NCBI GenBank assembly: GCA_039602395.1
Contig: JBCNJP010000008.1
Location: 22,027,817 to 22,091,816 of the forward strand
Direction of reading: 5' to 3'
Length of the DNA stretch: 64,000 bases
Source: Deinandra increscens subsp. villosa
Lineage: Eukaryota; Streptophyta; Magnoliopsida; Asterales; Asteraceae
Both the position numbers and the translations under genes were made by a program. Each line of letters begins with the position of its first letter. Positions within the stretch are counted from its first letter, which is position 1. A model generated the notes under the pieces. It saw nothing but the letters and a program-made list of their open reading frames with translations, was not told the DNA's origin and ran no database searches. Below are positions 9,984-20,690 of this stretch, one piece after another.

Positions 9984-11646
9984 CAAACTCTTTTCAAATA
10001 AATTCTCAAAATCTTGAGCTGCATCCAATACTTCACCTTTTGCTTTTTCACATTCTTCTGCCAACTTATTCTTGTTTTTCAAAACATCCTCATGAACATG
10101 AACTAATTCAAAAAAAAAAAATTGAAATTCATGCAATTCTTTCTTGAGAACTACAATTTCTCCAGACAATAATTCAGAATCTTTCAGTGATATTGTTGAA
10201 TTGGAATCAGAATCAGTCAGAATACTATCATCATCATCATGACGAGCAGTCAATGCCATAGTAAACGGAGCATGTTTCATTTTTTACTTCAGAATCTGCA
10301 TTCTAGGCAAATTCATTTGGATGCCAAAACGTGTTTGTCAGTTTTTCATCAAAAGAAACAGATTTCTCTTCAACCTTGGGAGCTGCATTTGGTGAATGAA
10401 TAACCAAATGAGCATGTTGACCAGACTTCAGCTTGTTTTTATATGAACTTGGACATTCTCGTGCAGAATGTCCATAAACAGAACACTTATAACACTTAAC
10501 CTTTGACTTGTCCAATCCAATTTTTCCATCCTGATTTAATCTTTTCTTCCCAGTTCTATTGAAAAATTTCTTTATTCTTCGAACCAACATAGCATATTGC
10601 TAGTTCAAATCCATTTCTTCCAAATGATCATAATCTATCTGATCGTAATCTTCATTTGTGAACTCATCATTACTAACAGCACCAGTAATAACCCTGAAAT
10701 ATGAAGATACTAACGCAAACATTAAAGCATTATAATCATCGGCAGTTTGAGCAGACAAAGCATTCTGAGTCGAAGAACTAGAAACAGAAACATTACAGCC
10801 AGTAGAAAAACTAGAAGTTTCAGATTTACCTGCAATAAATGTTGTAGAGGTGCAGAACAAAAAGTATTGGATTTCCCAGCATTCATGGTAGAATCATTAT
10901 CACCAAAATACATAGCAGGATTTTTAACTTGTGTAGGAAGTGATTTATTAACCATTAACTCCATATCCCTTGCTTGAATTTTTTGAATGAGATCATAAAA
11001 GATAATCCTAGATATTCTTTATCATGAGTGATCATCATCACATAATTCTCCCACTTCTCACATAATGCTTCCAAAATCTTTTCTTTCATATCAGCTTCTT
11101 CCTTTGTAAGACTTACCAAACGCATTTCACTCATTATGTGCGCAAATCTTGCAATCAGATTTGGATATGATTCGTTTTGATAATGATTGAAACTATCATA
11201 TTCTTTCTTCAAAACCTTCTGATGACTTTTCTTATATTGGTCATTGCCTTCACATCGTTTTTCCAAAGCATCCGACAAACTCTTTGATGTGTAATTACCC
11301 AAAATTGATGCAGTAACTCTTTAGGCAAAGCCATCGTCAAAGTACCATATGCTTTCTTTTCAGCTTGATATGCTTTCTTTTGTTCAGATGACATCTTTCT
11401 TTGAAGTACTGGTTCCCCGGTTTCATCCTTAGGATAAACATATTGATCAGTAAACGACAACCACATATCAATGTCATTTGTGTCCACATAAGCTTCAAAC
11501 CGTTTAACCCAACTATGATAATCTTCCAATTTGAGCAATTTAGGAACTTTCTGACTTGTTGCAATTTCATTATCATAGTTCATCATAGTTTGCATCGTTG
11601 CTTGAACCGAATTTTGAATAGCTGCAAACTCTTGAAAGTCAGACAT
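9984..11646 (-). pseudogene. Copia gag, element Q, frameshifted and truncated
   Basis: The ATG at 11646 starts MSDFQEFAAIQNSVQ, and the reading continues through several frames down to 9984. The protein is the UBN2/Retrotran_gag_2 type, with motifs such as LEDYHSW, a LLHQFW helix and LWKNDVKA. A canonical zinc knuckle CYKCSVYGHSAREC lies around 10453-10494. It is followed by an acidic, coiled-coil-like stretch (SLKDSELLSGEIVVLKKEL). At least four frameshifts or stops break it. It would have been the nucleocapsid protein of a Sirevirus/Tork-like copia. The rest of the element was lost where it meets the gypsy LTR. Confidence 0.8.
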
Positions 11647-11659
11647 TTTGAAAAATTAT

Positions 11660-11990
11660 GGTTACTGTTCACCCCGAACTTGTCCTGAACCTACACTATG
11701 TCGCCGAACTTTGTCCGAACCCTGAATGAACTAAAATGAAAACGTCGAACCCTTTCCGAATATGAGCGTCGGAGATCAACAAACCCTCGCCGAACTATGT
11801 ACGAACCCTAACTTTGGGACCAACGAACATTGACCGAACCTTATCCGAACTTCAACTTCGTATGAGAGTTGTCCGAACCCTATCCAAACCTGGAGTTCGG
11901 AGCGGTTACAAATCAGTTACGCCGAACCTCAGACAAACTCGAACACTCTCGACTCTATTTTCGCGATTTCACTCAAAAACTTGAAAGAAC
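11660..11990 (-). repeat. Gag leader with many CCGAAC-type direct repeats (element Q)
   Basis: Between the primer-binding site and gag, the plus strand shows a dense run of (T)CCGAAC(C/T) words, about 18 GAAC cores in 330 bp, nearly all in one orientation. The LTR of the same element carries the same word as inverted pairs. In the element's own RNA the motif reads GGTTCGG. Confidence 0.75.
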
Positions 11991-11995
11991 CAAAT

Positions 11996-12007
11996 GCTCT
12001 GATACCA
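11996..12007 (-). promoter_or_regulatory. Primer-binding site of element Q
   Basis: On the minus strand the sequence is TGGTATCAGAGC, two bases after the LTR end. It is complementary to initiator tRNA-Met. Confidence 0.88.
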
Positions 12008-12009
12008 CT

Positions 12010-12338
12010 TGAAAATGCGTAAGCGTATGAAAGTCTACTTAATCGTATTGAAATCAATGTAAAACGAGAATGACATGAGATGTAAATACAATGAAGCTTG
12101 TATTAGACCACAGAGAGTTTACACAGCCAGCCATATAGAAGAGTTTTCCAAGTCACTTTTAAACTATACACAAGACAACTATTTATAGTAGCTAAACCCC
12201 GACTGGCCGAACTTCAGGTTCGGACAAGGTTCGCCCGGTCCAAACCTAGAGTTCGCCTAGGATTCGGCCAGAACCAAACTTATACATCTTGTTTTGTACT
12301 CTATACTTCACATGACGATCAGGAATTAGGTACTAACC
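12010..12338 (-). repeat. 5' LTR of element Q
   Basis: The minus-strand LTR ends CGCATTTTCA beside the primer-binding site. Its start, by analogy with the related LTR at 14273-14621, is GGTTAGTACC with the expected TG changed to GG. It holds GAACCTGAAGTTCGG inverted motifs (about 12190-12262) just upstream of a TATA box, CTATAAATAG, at 12179-12188. It abuts the broken gag of element P, so Q probably inserted into P. Confidence 0.75.
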
Positions 12339-13743
12339 GTTTTCAGCATATTCATATGAACTTGTTGCTGGACTTGTGTCTGAACTTGTATAAGAACTTG
12401 TATATGAACTATAACATGCTGGTTGATCATGAGAGACAATCAAATCAGATGAGTCAAAATGTTTACCCCAATCATAAACACCATCATTCTGACTTGTTAA
12501 AGCTGTCTTGTTTGCATTACTTGACGATGGTTGAGTAAAACTAGGTTTCCTAACATGAACTTGTTGACATTCTCTAGCAAAATGTTCAAGCTTCGAACAC
12601 TTGTAGCACTTGATATTTGATTTATCAAAACCCAATTTGCCACTAAAAGCCTGTTTTCTAGTCTTCTTATAATATCGTTGTGATCTTTGAGTTAACATAG
12701 CAAGTTGCCAGGCCATATCAAACTCATTCAATTGATCATCATCAAGCTCATTCAAATCTTCTCTAATAAATTGTGCTTTCCCAACATCATTTGTAATCAT
12801 TCCAAAAGATGAAGAAATGAGAGTAGCAATCAATTTGGCACAATCATCCACTGATTGAACAGAAAACGCACTTTGACTTGATGAATCGGGAATTGTAAAA
12901 GTGCAACCTTTTGATGAATCAGAGTTTCCAGAAGCTCCAGCCATAAAAGCAACACTTAGTGCAGAACTCAGATTTGGTTTAGCTTTAGCATTCATGCTAG
13001 CAGTATTCTCTCCATGATACAACTCAGGATTTTGTAACGTTGCAGTTGACTTCTTTGAATTTAACATTTCCATTTCCCGAGCATGGAGTTTTCCAGTAAG
13101 CTCATGAAATGTCAATGTAGAGTATTCTTTATCATGAGTGAGTAACAACACATAGTTTTCTCACTTTTCAGGCAAAGCTTCCATAATCTTTTCTTTCAAA
13201 TCTGCATCGGTTTTCTCAATTCCAACTACTTTTTAATTCACTAATCAGATGTGAAAACCGTGAAACAAGAGCGGTAATGTTTTCATTGTCAAAATGTTGA
13301 AAATTATCAAATTCTTTATTAAACACCTTTCTTCGACTCTTCATGTATTCATCATTACCCTCACATCTTGCTGATAAAGCATCCCACAATTGTTTCGATT
13401 TCTTGCACGTACTAAATTGATGTAACAACTCAGTGGGTAATGCCATTGTAAGATAACCGAAAGCCTTTTGTTCAAGCTCGTATGATTTCCTTTCAGCAAT
13501 GTCGAAGGTATGAACTTCCTTGAAATCTCCTTGATCAATCGGGTGTTGATAAAGCTTCTTGATTGAAATCCACAAATCAATATCATTCATGCTTATGTAA
13601 GCAGAAAATCATTGCTTCCAATTCTGATAATCTTCCAACATCAACAACTTGGGAACTTTCTGACTTGTTCCAATTTCGTTATCAAAATTCATCATAGTTT
13701 GCATTGCGTTTTGTATAGCAGCAATAGCTTGAAATTCCGACAT
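12339..13743 (-). pseudogene. Copia gag, element P, with nonsense mutations
   Basis: The ATG at 13743 begins MSEFQAIAAIQNAMQ, and the reading continues to 12339, where it is cut by the LTR of element Q. It is a UBN2-type gag homologous to the one at 9984-11646. An early TGA occurs in the WKQ*FSAY context, where Q has Arg, so this is probably a CGA to TGA methyl-cytosine change. A second interruption lies near 13215. The zinc knuckle CYKCSKLEHFAREC keeps the C, C, H and C ligands but has Glu in place of the usual Gly before His. A Ser/Thr/Tyr-rich tail follows. Confidence 0.8.
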
Positions 13744-13759
13744 TCTTGAAAAATTCTAA

Positions 13760-14060
13760 TTCTGATTGGCCGAACCTTCAACGAACCTAACAGTGCGGAA
13801 CTCTTGCCAAACTCTCACCGAACCCCTTCCGAACTTCTTCTGAACACAAAACCAACCGAACCATCCACGAACCACAAAATCTCTGAACTCTAACCGAACA
13901 CTAAACAAACCTTGTGCGAACACTTGAGGAACTCTATACGAACTAGAACTTCGGAATGACGAAGCCTCACCGAACTCTAGCCGAACTTGAAGTTCGGAGT
14001 AGTTATGCTGAACGTGAACAGTAACCTCCGAACCTCAACATTTTCGCTAAATTTTTTTGA
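13760..14060 (-). repeat. Gag leader with CCGAAC-type direct repeats (element P)
   Basis: The stretch between primer-binding site and gag repeats CCGAAC, ACGAAC or TCGAAC-like words through about 280 bp, as in the leader of element Q. One perfect inverted unit, CCGAACTTGAAGTTCGG, lies near 13981-13997. Confidence 0.72.
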
Positions 14061-14258
14061 TTTTTGACTGATTTTGACGAGATTTGTAGCAGTGGATCGG
14101 AAAAAGTGACAAGGAATGATTTAGGAGCAATAGTTTCACAAAAGACTCAATCGAAGAGATCAAAAATTTGCAAAACACTCAATAATCACTCAAAACTACT
14201 CATTTCGTTTCAAAAACTCCAAGAATAACAACCACATATCAGTAGAATGAACCAGAAA

Positions 14259-14270
14259 GCTCTGATACCA
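14259..14270 (-). promoter_or_regulatory. Primer-binding site of element P
   Basis: On the minus strand TGGTATCAGAGC follows the LTR end with a two-base spacer. It is complementary to initiator tRNA-Met. Confidence 0.9.
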
Positions 14271-14272
14271 CT

Positions 14273-14621
14273 TGAAAAGTCATGAGCAACAGATCATCTA
14301 CTCAATCTAGCTATTCGGATACGAAACGAGTAATTATAATGATTGTTTTATTGATCTAGAGAAGAACAATTACAATCATAATCACAGAGAACAGACACAG
14401 AGAATGCACCACAGAAACACACACTTATGAATATCTCCCACACTCAGAACCACTTCACACAAAGAACAACCATGTATATATACTAACCCGCCGAACCTCA
14501 ATCGAACCTGAGGTTCGCCCTGATCCGAACTCCAGGTTCTGCCAGTCACAGTTTGGCTTGAACTTGTTCTTGACTAGATGTAACTGGATACTTCACACGA
14601 CGCACAGATCAGGTATCAACA
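14273..14621 (-). repeat. 5' LTR of element P (349 bp)
   Basis: Read on the minus strand it starts TGTTGATACCTGATC and ends ATGACTTTTCA. It matches the plus-strand LTR at 20331-20690 along its whole length, so the two belong to one family. Inverted GAACCTGGAGTTCGG-type motifs (about 14496-14545) lie just upstream of the TATA box GTATATATAC near 14474-14483. Confidence 0.88.
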
Positions 14622-15767
14622 GTGAAGAAGCTTGCTCTTGCCTCCTTGTTGCTCCTAGATGTCTTGATCTTCAAGTATTATGTGTTTTGTCGAAAGAAAA
14701 CTAGAGAGAGAGTAGAGAGAAAGGGGGCGACGGATGAGAGATGGAGGGAGAGAAAGTGTGTGTGTTTTTGTGGTGGGAGGTGAATGAAAGTGTTTAGGGG
14801 TTCTCCATCATGTTCTATATATAGGGTGTACACAAAAGAAAGACATAAAAACAAGTAAAGGGTTTGTTTGGTTGCTAGGGTGATGGTGGTGACTTTGGTC
14901 GTCAAAACCGTGAGTGGGGAAGCCAAGGGTGGGGGGGGGGGAGGGTTATGTGGAGCAAGGAGAGGAGAGGTCAAAGGTGTTCGTACATGCTAGTGGTTTA
15001 GGGTGGTGTTGCATGGTACTATTGATGGGAAGTTTAAGGTTTGTAGGTTGAATAGTGTAGATTCCTTTGGTTGGGTAATTAGTAAGTAGGTTAAGAAAAG
15101 TAAGTAAAGGTGGTGGATTAAGTCCCTAAAACCGATGGGAGATGGTTCAGTATCGGTTTGAGCCGTGATCGAGGGATGGGTCGGCTTAGGCTCAAAGGTG
15201 ACAAGGGTTTTGGTTATGCATGGCGTGGACGTGCATGGTGATTAACGAGCCAAGTTCAAGAAAAATAGAAATGATAACAAGTCTTGTTTAAAGTCAATGG
15301 TGTTAAATGGTGAAAAACATTTACGTTGATTGTTTATATTAAAACCTAATGGTTTTTTGTTATAAAAAATACTAAACGTTAAAATAGTTTATTATTGGAC
15401 GTAGTCGATAAATAAATGAATAAACGTTATCGTTCGTTGATTATTTTACGTCAAATAATATTACGAGCTTTGTACATGCATTAAAATACTACAAAGGTGA
15501 CGAGATAATATAAAAATTCTTTTTATATTAGATTACTTGTATTGTTGTGAAATATTTCTTATTATTGAAGTTCCACCGAACATATACATGATGTTCATGT
15601 TTTTAAAGGTCGATCGTTGAAACAATAATGTAAGGTTACGCCAAGACTAATGGATAGTTGTATATTACGTTATCTACGTTAAGTAAAACACAGATTTATG
15701 CACATGAAAACATTAAATTAAACGTTAATTTATATGATTTGACTTGGGAAACTTACGGGTTGTCACA
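14622..15767 (-). repeat. Gypsy LTR fragment (5' 1.15 kb)
   Basis: On the minus strand it begins TGTGACAACCCG at 15767, exactly where copia coding sequence stops, so it was inserted into that copia (expected 5-bp target copy CTTGC at 15768-15772). A TATA box, CTATATATAG, lies near 14812-14822 on that strand. It is followed by a CT-rich and CA-rich transcribed-leader-like stretch. Element P interrupts it at 14621. A run of G near 14929-14941 could form a G-quadruplex. Apparent frames such as 14678-14974 are composition artefacts. Confidence 0.65.
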
Positions 15768-18100
15768 CTTGCAAATGGCGCATACACCTCGTTAAAGTGT
15801 ATACCTTCCTCTTGAGAAAACCCCTGGATGACCAAACACGCCTTGTTTCGAACAATCACTCCGCGATCGTCTCTTTTGCATTTAAATACCCAACGGGTAC
15901 CACATGGCTCTTTGCTACTTGGGGGTAAGTCAACTAAGTGCCAGACATCAAGCTTTTGGAATTGTAGAAGTTCTTCCTGCATTGCTTCAACCCATGAACC
16001 ATCTTTTAATGCTTGCTTAACATCTACTGGTTCGATCTGGGACAGAAAACATGAGTGAAACACTTTGTCTTGAATCCCTAATTCCCTGATTATGAGTAAT
16101 GCACTACTTTCAATCTGTAATCTGGTACGCACTCCTTCATCCAAATCACCAATGATATTATCTTGAGGATGATAAGAGTTGATCCGGAGTGTCTGATGAT
16201 TTGGAACAATAATATTCTCTTCTAAGTTATTGGAATGCTCTTCCTCAACCACAACATCGTCATTTGTACTTGATTCAGGTTGCGGAACAGGATTGTCAAC
16301 AGGTTCCGTATTTGCTTCATGAAATTCATGCTTGTCATCAGAAGACATAACATCAGCTTCAGTTGAATCAATTGTAGTCTCGGTCATAACATCTTCAGCA
16401 ACAAGCACATTCAGAGCAGACGGTGTAGTAATATGCATAACCAGAGCATCATCTTGTAAGTTAATGTAAACGGTTGCAAGTTGCTCTTTGGTTATATCTT
16501 ATTTTGAAATCGAGTGAATCATATAGACTCTTGTAATCGAACATCCAATCTGGACGGACACCTTTGGGTGGTAAAGTGTATGATTCAAAATCAACATGTA
16601 AGCATTCTTCCACTACACCAGTTTTTTGGTTAAAATATGTTTCTTTTGATTTGAATATCCGACAAAGAATTCTTCATACACCTTCGCGTTGAATTTTCCA
16701 GCAGACCGTAATATCGTGCAGGGACACCCAAACGGTTCTAGATATTTGAGATTCGGCTTATGGTTCTTCAAAGCTCGTAACATGTCTTTCCAATCCTTTT
16801 TAACCGTCAGAACCCTATTCAACACATAACATGCTGCGTTAACTACTTCCGTCCAGAAATTTACTGGATGTCGAGAATCAGCAAACATGGTTCTAGCCGT
16901 CTCAATTATCGTTCGACTCTTTTGCTCCGTGACACCGTTTTATTGAGGTGTGCATGGTGTACTGAATTCATGTACAATATGCTTTTTTAAAACATAATAT
17001 TTTCATGTCGATATTCTTAAACTTCGTGTCGTTGTCGCTACGAATGCATCTGACCTTCAACTTGTAGTAAGATTCGAACGTATTGATGAAGTTGATAAGA
17101 ATTCTTGATGTTTCATTTTTTGTCACAAGAAAGTCCACCCAAGAGAATCAAGAGTATTCATCCGTAACAACCAAACAATACCAATGTCCAGATATGCTAT
17201 GTTTGTTAATATGACCAAACAAGTGCATGTGAAGCAATTCAAGCGGAACATCTATTGAATGGTACTTATTTAAAGGATGTGACTTTCATTGTTGCTTCCC
17301 CCTTTTGCAACTGACACATATGTCATTAAAAATAAATTGATGCTTGGGAACCCCATTAACAAGATCCTTTTGCACCAACTCATTCATCTTTCTATAATGA
17401 ATGTGACCATACGTGTATGCCAGAGAACAGAATCTATATCAGAAGCTTTCGAAATGATACATTGACCTACCACATTGGCTTTCGTTGAAATCATATCTAA
17501 CACGTACATATTTGAAAGTCTTGGTGCACGCATCACTATACAATCATCATGAATCACATAACCAGGTTTCAAAATTAAGCATTCAGTTCTAGTAAAAGCA
17601 GTTGTGAATTGCTTGTCACATATCTGAGAAACACTCAATAGGTTATACTCCAACTCTTGAACATATTCGACCCGGTCGAATGTTATCGCACCGTTTCTCA
17701 ATTTGCCAATACCCATTATTTTTCCACCTTTATCTCCCGCAAAAGTAACATTTCCTTCGTTGAATGGTTGCACATCATGGAGTAGAGAAATGTCACAGGT
17801 CATGTGCCTGGAAGCTCCGCTATCAATGACCCATAGAATTTTTACGGGCTATCGCAAAGCTCCCTGCACACATTAGAAGAAATTAGTTAGTTTGGGAATG
17901 ACCAACCTTGAAGCTTTGGGTCATCTTTCATCTTCAACGAAATCATTTCCTGTAGTGGAAGCACCTTTCAGTATCCACTTATCTCTCTGTTGATTGGATG
18001 ATGATGCTTCAAAATTCTTTAAGATTGATTTTATCTTTTCAGAATCACCTTCTTGTTTCTTATGGTGTTTTGAATTTCTGTAACCAGAAATAGATGGTTA
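15768..18100 (-). pseudogene. Copia gag-end/protease/integrase/RT fragment, decayed
   Basis: Reading down the minus strand, the coding relics are: a gag tail (about 18100-17930); protease IDSGASRHMT near 17800; a pre-integrase region (LLSVSQICDKQ, LWHTR); integrase core with IRSDNDTKFKN near 17040; NFWTEVVNAACYVLNRV near 16850; the variable linker; and the start of reverse transcriptase (WVFKCKRDDRGVIVRNKA, then EVYAPFA) ending at 15768. Several stops and frameshifts separate them. The RT is cut by the gypsy LTR to its left. It is a dead copia element. Confidence 0.82.
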
Positions 18101-18156
18101 TAACTCATTATGAAAATTTGACTCGTTTTTTAGATCCAACAGAGGCAGGTTTGTCT

Positions 18157-18656
18157 NNNNNNNNNNNNNNNNNNNNNNNNNNNNNNNNNNNNNNNNNNNN
18201 NNNNNNNNNNNNNNNNNNNNNNNNNNNNNNNNNNNNNNNNNNNNNNNNNNNNNNNNNNNNNNNNNNNNNNNNNNNNNNNNNNNNNNNNNNNNNNNNNNNN
18301 NNNNNNNNNNNNNNNNNNNNNNNNNNNNNNNNNNNNNNNNNNNNNNNNNNNNNNNNNNNNNNNNNNNNNNNNNNNNNNNNNNNNNNNNNNNNNNNNNNNN
18401 NNNNNNNNNNNNNNNNNNNNNNNNNNNNNNNNNNNNNNNNNNNNNNNNNNNNNNNNNNNNNNNNNNNNNNNNNNNNNNNNNNNNNNNNNNNNNNNNNNNN
18501 NNNNNNNNNNNNNNNNNNNNNNNNNNNNNNNNNNNNNNNNNNNNNNNNNNNNNNNNNNNNNNNNNNNNNNNNNNNNNNNNNNNNNNNNNNNNNNNNNNNN
18601 NNNNNNNNNNNNNNNNNNNNNNNNNNNNNNNNNNNNNNNNNNNNNNNNNNNNNNNN
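18157..18656. other. Assembly gap, exactly 500 N
   Basis: Exactly 500 N. It separates a minus-strand copia on the left from a plus-strand gypsy LTR end on the right, so a join or orientation change may be hidden here. Open frames drawn across it are artefacts. Confidence 0.9.
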
Positions 18657-18782
18657 TATTATTATTAATGTTTGGACTTTACTCTGATTCGTTTAGTATT
18701 TGTAACTAATGGTTGTGGTCCTGGTCTGGTCGCACCCCTTAACGGTATAAACTCTGTTAGTGGTTGATTTGGGGGTGTGACA
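18657..18782 (+). repeat. Gypsy LTR 3' end
   Basis: It terminates in GGGGGTGTGACA at 18782 and is followed directly by copia coding sequence (CAAAGGCATTTAG), not by a primer-binding site. The terminus matches the gypsy LTR whose minus-strand end is at 59307. It probably represents a gypsy element or solo LTR inserted into the copia element to its right. Confidence 0.6.
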
Positions 18783-20330
18783 CAAAGGCATTTAGAGTAT
18801 ACAACAAGAGAACTAAAATTGTTGAGGAAACCATAAACGTATCTTTCAATGAGAAATTTGCCAACAATTTTAAGTCTCAGCCAAGCTGGTTATTTGATAT
18901 TGATGCACTAACCACTGCTTTCAACATAACTGTTGATAAGCCTGTGAGCTCTCTAGTGCAGGAACAAAACTTTAACAGGTCTGCTGATGAGCATTGGAAG
19001 AAAAATCAAACTGGTAGTGAGAAGTCAATCTTCTTCTCTTCAATGAGTTCTCAACCTGTTTTCCCAAGGAATGACAAGAAACTAACTGAAATAATTCAAA
19101 TTGAAGAAGAAATTGTTCCGCTTGAAGTTCAAGCTGAACATACTTCTCCGGTTCAAGTTCAACCGGAAAATCAAATTTCAGAAACTGAAGAGAATACTGA
19201 ATTAGAGTCAAATGAAGCTGGAAACTCACATGATGACACATTAAATGAGCTCAATTTAGATCATCTGATCTACAATTCAGATACCAATTCTCTTGAATCA
19301 GTTGGAGTTTCAGATCCTATGTCACAATTTGAAAATGTTGAGCTTGATCACAGACTTCCTCAGCTCAACATACCCTCAAATGGAAGAAGCCATGAATTTC
19401 CTATGTTCATTGATAGAAGAATCAACAGAGATCATCCAGCGGGAAATATTATTGGAGAAGCTTCAGCTCCAGTGCTGACAAGAAGTAGATCTGCAAATGC
19501 AAATATCTGTTTGCATGCTGCATTTTTGTCTCAAGAAGTACCCAAGAAGGTAGCTGATGCCTTAGAAGACAACAGCTGGGTAGAGGCAATGCCAGAAGAA
19601 CTATTTCAGATAAACAAGCAAAAGGTTTGGGAATTGGTAGATCTGCCTGATGGAGCAGAACCAATCGGAACAAAATGGGTGTTCAGAAACAAGAAACATG
19701 ACAGGGGAATTGTTATCAAGAATAAAGCAAGACTGGTTGTGCAAGGCTATGTACAGGAAGAAGGCATTGATTATGATGAAGTTTTTGCACCAGTAGCCAG
19801 GTTGGAAGCAATCAGAATCTTCCTAGCCTATGCTGCATTTAAAGACTTCCAAGTGTATCAAATGGATATGAAAAGTGCTTTCCTGTATGGCCTCCTGGAA
19901 CAAGAAGTTTATGTCAATCAACCTCCTGGCTTTGAAGACCCTCACCATCCGAACAAGGTATGCAAGCTAATCAAAGCTTTGTATGGTCTCAAACAAGCTC
20001 CTAGAACCTAGTATGAAACTCTTTCTAATTACCTTCTAGTGAATGGCTACAGGAGAGGAGCAGTTGACAAAACCCTTTTTGTTAAAACTGTTGGTAATGA
20101 CATGCTAATGGTACAAATTTATGTTGATGATATTATTTTTGGTTCATCTAACACTGTGTTGTGCAAGGAGTTCGAAACTTTGATGCAGTCCAAATTTGAA
20201 ATGAGCTCCATGGGAGAACTAACCTTCTTCCTAGGGCTTCAAGTAAAGCAAACTGTAGATGGAATCTTTCTGAATCAATCAAAGTACATCCAAGAACAAG
20301 TTCAAGCCAAAGTGTTGATGATATTATTTT
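18783..20330 (+). pseudogene. Sirevirus-like copia integrase tail and reverse transcriptase, truncated
   Basis: The frame opens in the integrase C-terminal region (KAFRVYN, then PSWLFDIDALTTAFNI), runs through a long acidic linker and enters reverse transcriptase: GTKWVFRNKKHDRGIV, EGIDYDEVFAPVARLEAIRI, YQMDMKSAFLYG, PPGFEDPHHPNKVCKL, ALYGLKQAPRT. A TAG replaces Trp at 20009-20011. The catalytic YVDDIIFGSS is at about 20120-20146. After QSKYIQ (about 20290) the coding sequence is replaced by a patchwork of LTR and RT sequence, then the LTR at 20331, so the last part of RT and all of RNase H are missing. Confidence 0.85.
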
Positions 20331-20690
20331 TGTTGACACATGATTTGTGCGTCGTGTGAAGTATCCAGTTATATCAAGTCAAGAACAAGTTCAAGCCAAA
20401 GTGTGACTGGCCGAACCTGGTCCGAACCTGGAGTTCGAATCAGGGCGAACCTCAGGTTCGGCTGAGGTTCGGTGGGTCAGTATATATACATGGTTGTTCT
20501 TTTTGTGAAGTGGTTATGAGTGTGAAAGATATTCATAAGTGTGTGTTTCTGTGGTGTATTCTCTGTGTCTGTTCTCTGTGATTCTGATTGTAATTGTTCT
20601 TTTCTAGATCAATAAAACAATCATTATAATTACTCGTTTCGTATCCGAATAGCTAGATTGAGTAGACAATCCGTTTCTCACGACTTTCCA
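20331..20690 (+). repeat. 3' LTR of the copia element (360 bp)
   Basis: It starts TGTTGACACATG and ends ACGACTTTCCA. It matches the minus-strand LTR at 14273-14621 throughout. Repeated GAACCTGGAGTTCG and GAACCTCAGGTTCGG motifs occupy about 20406-20472, directly before the TATA box at 20481-20489. No primer-binding site follows, which fits a 3' LTR. The normal polypurine tract is absent because the 5' side is rearranged. Confidence 0.85.

Noticed and set aside
12339..14621. Elements P and Q as autonomous gag-only transposons
   Set aside because: Both end at junctions with other elements, so lack of pol reflects truncation and not a compact design. No 3' LTR or polypurine tract is present.
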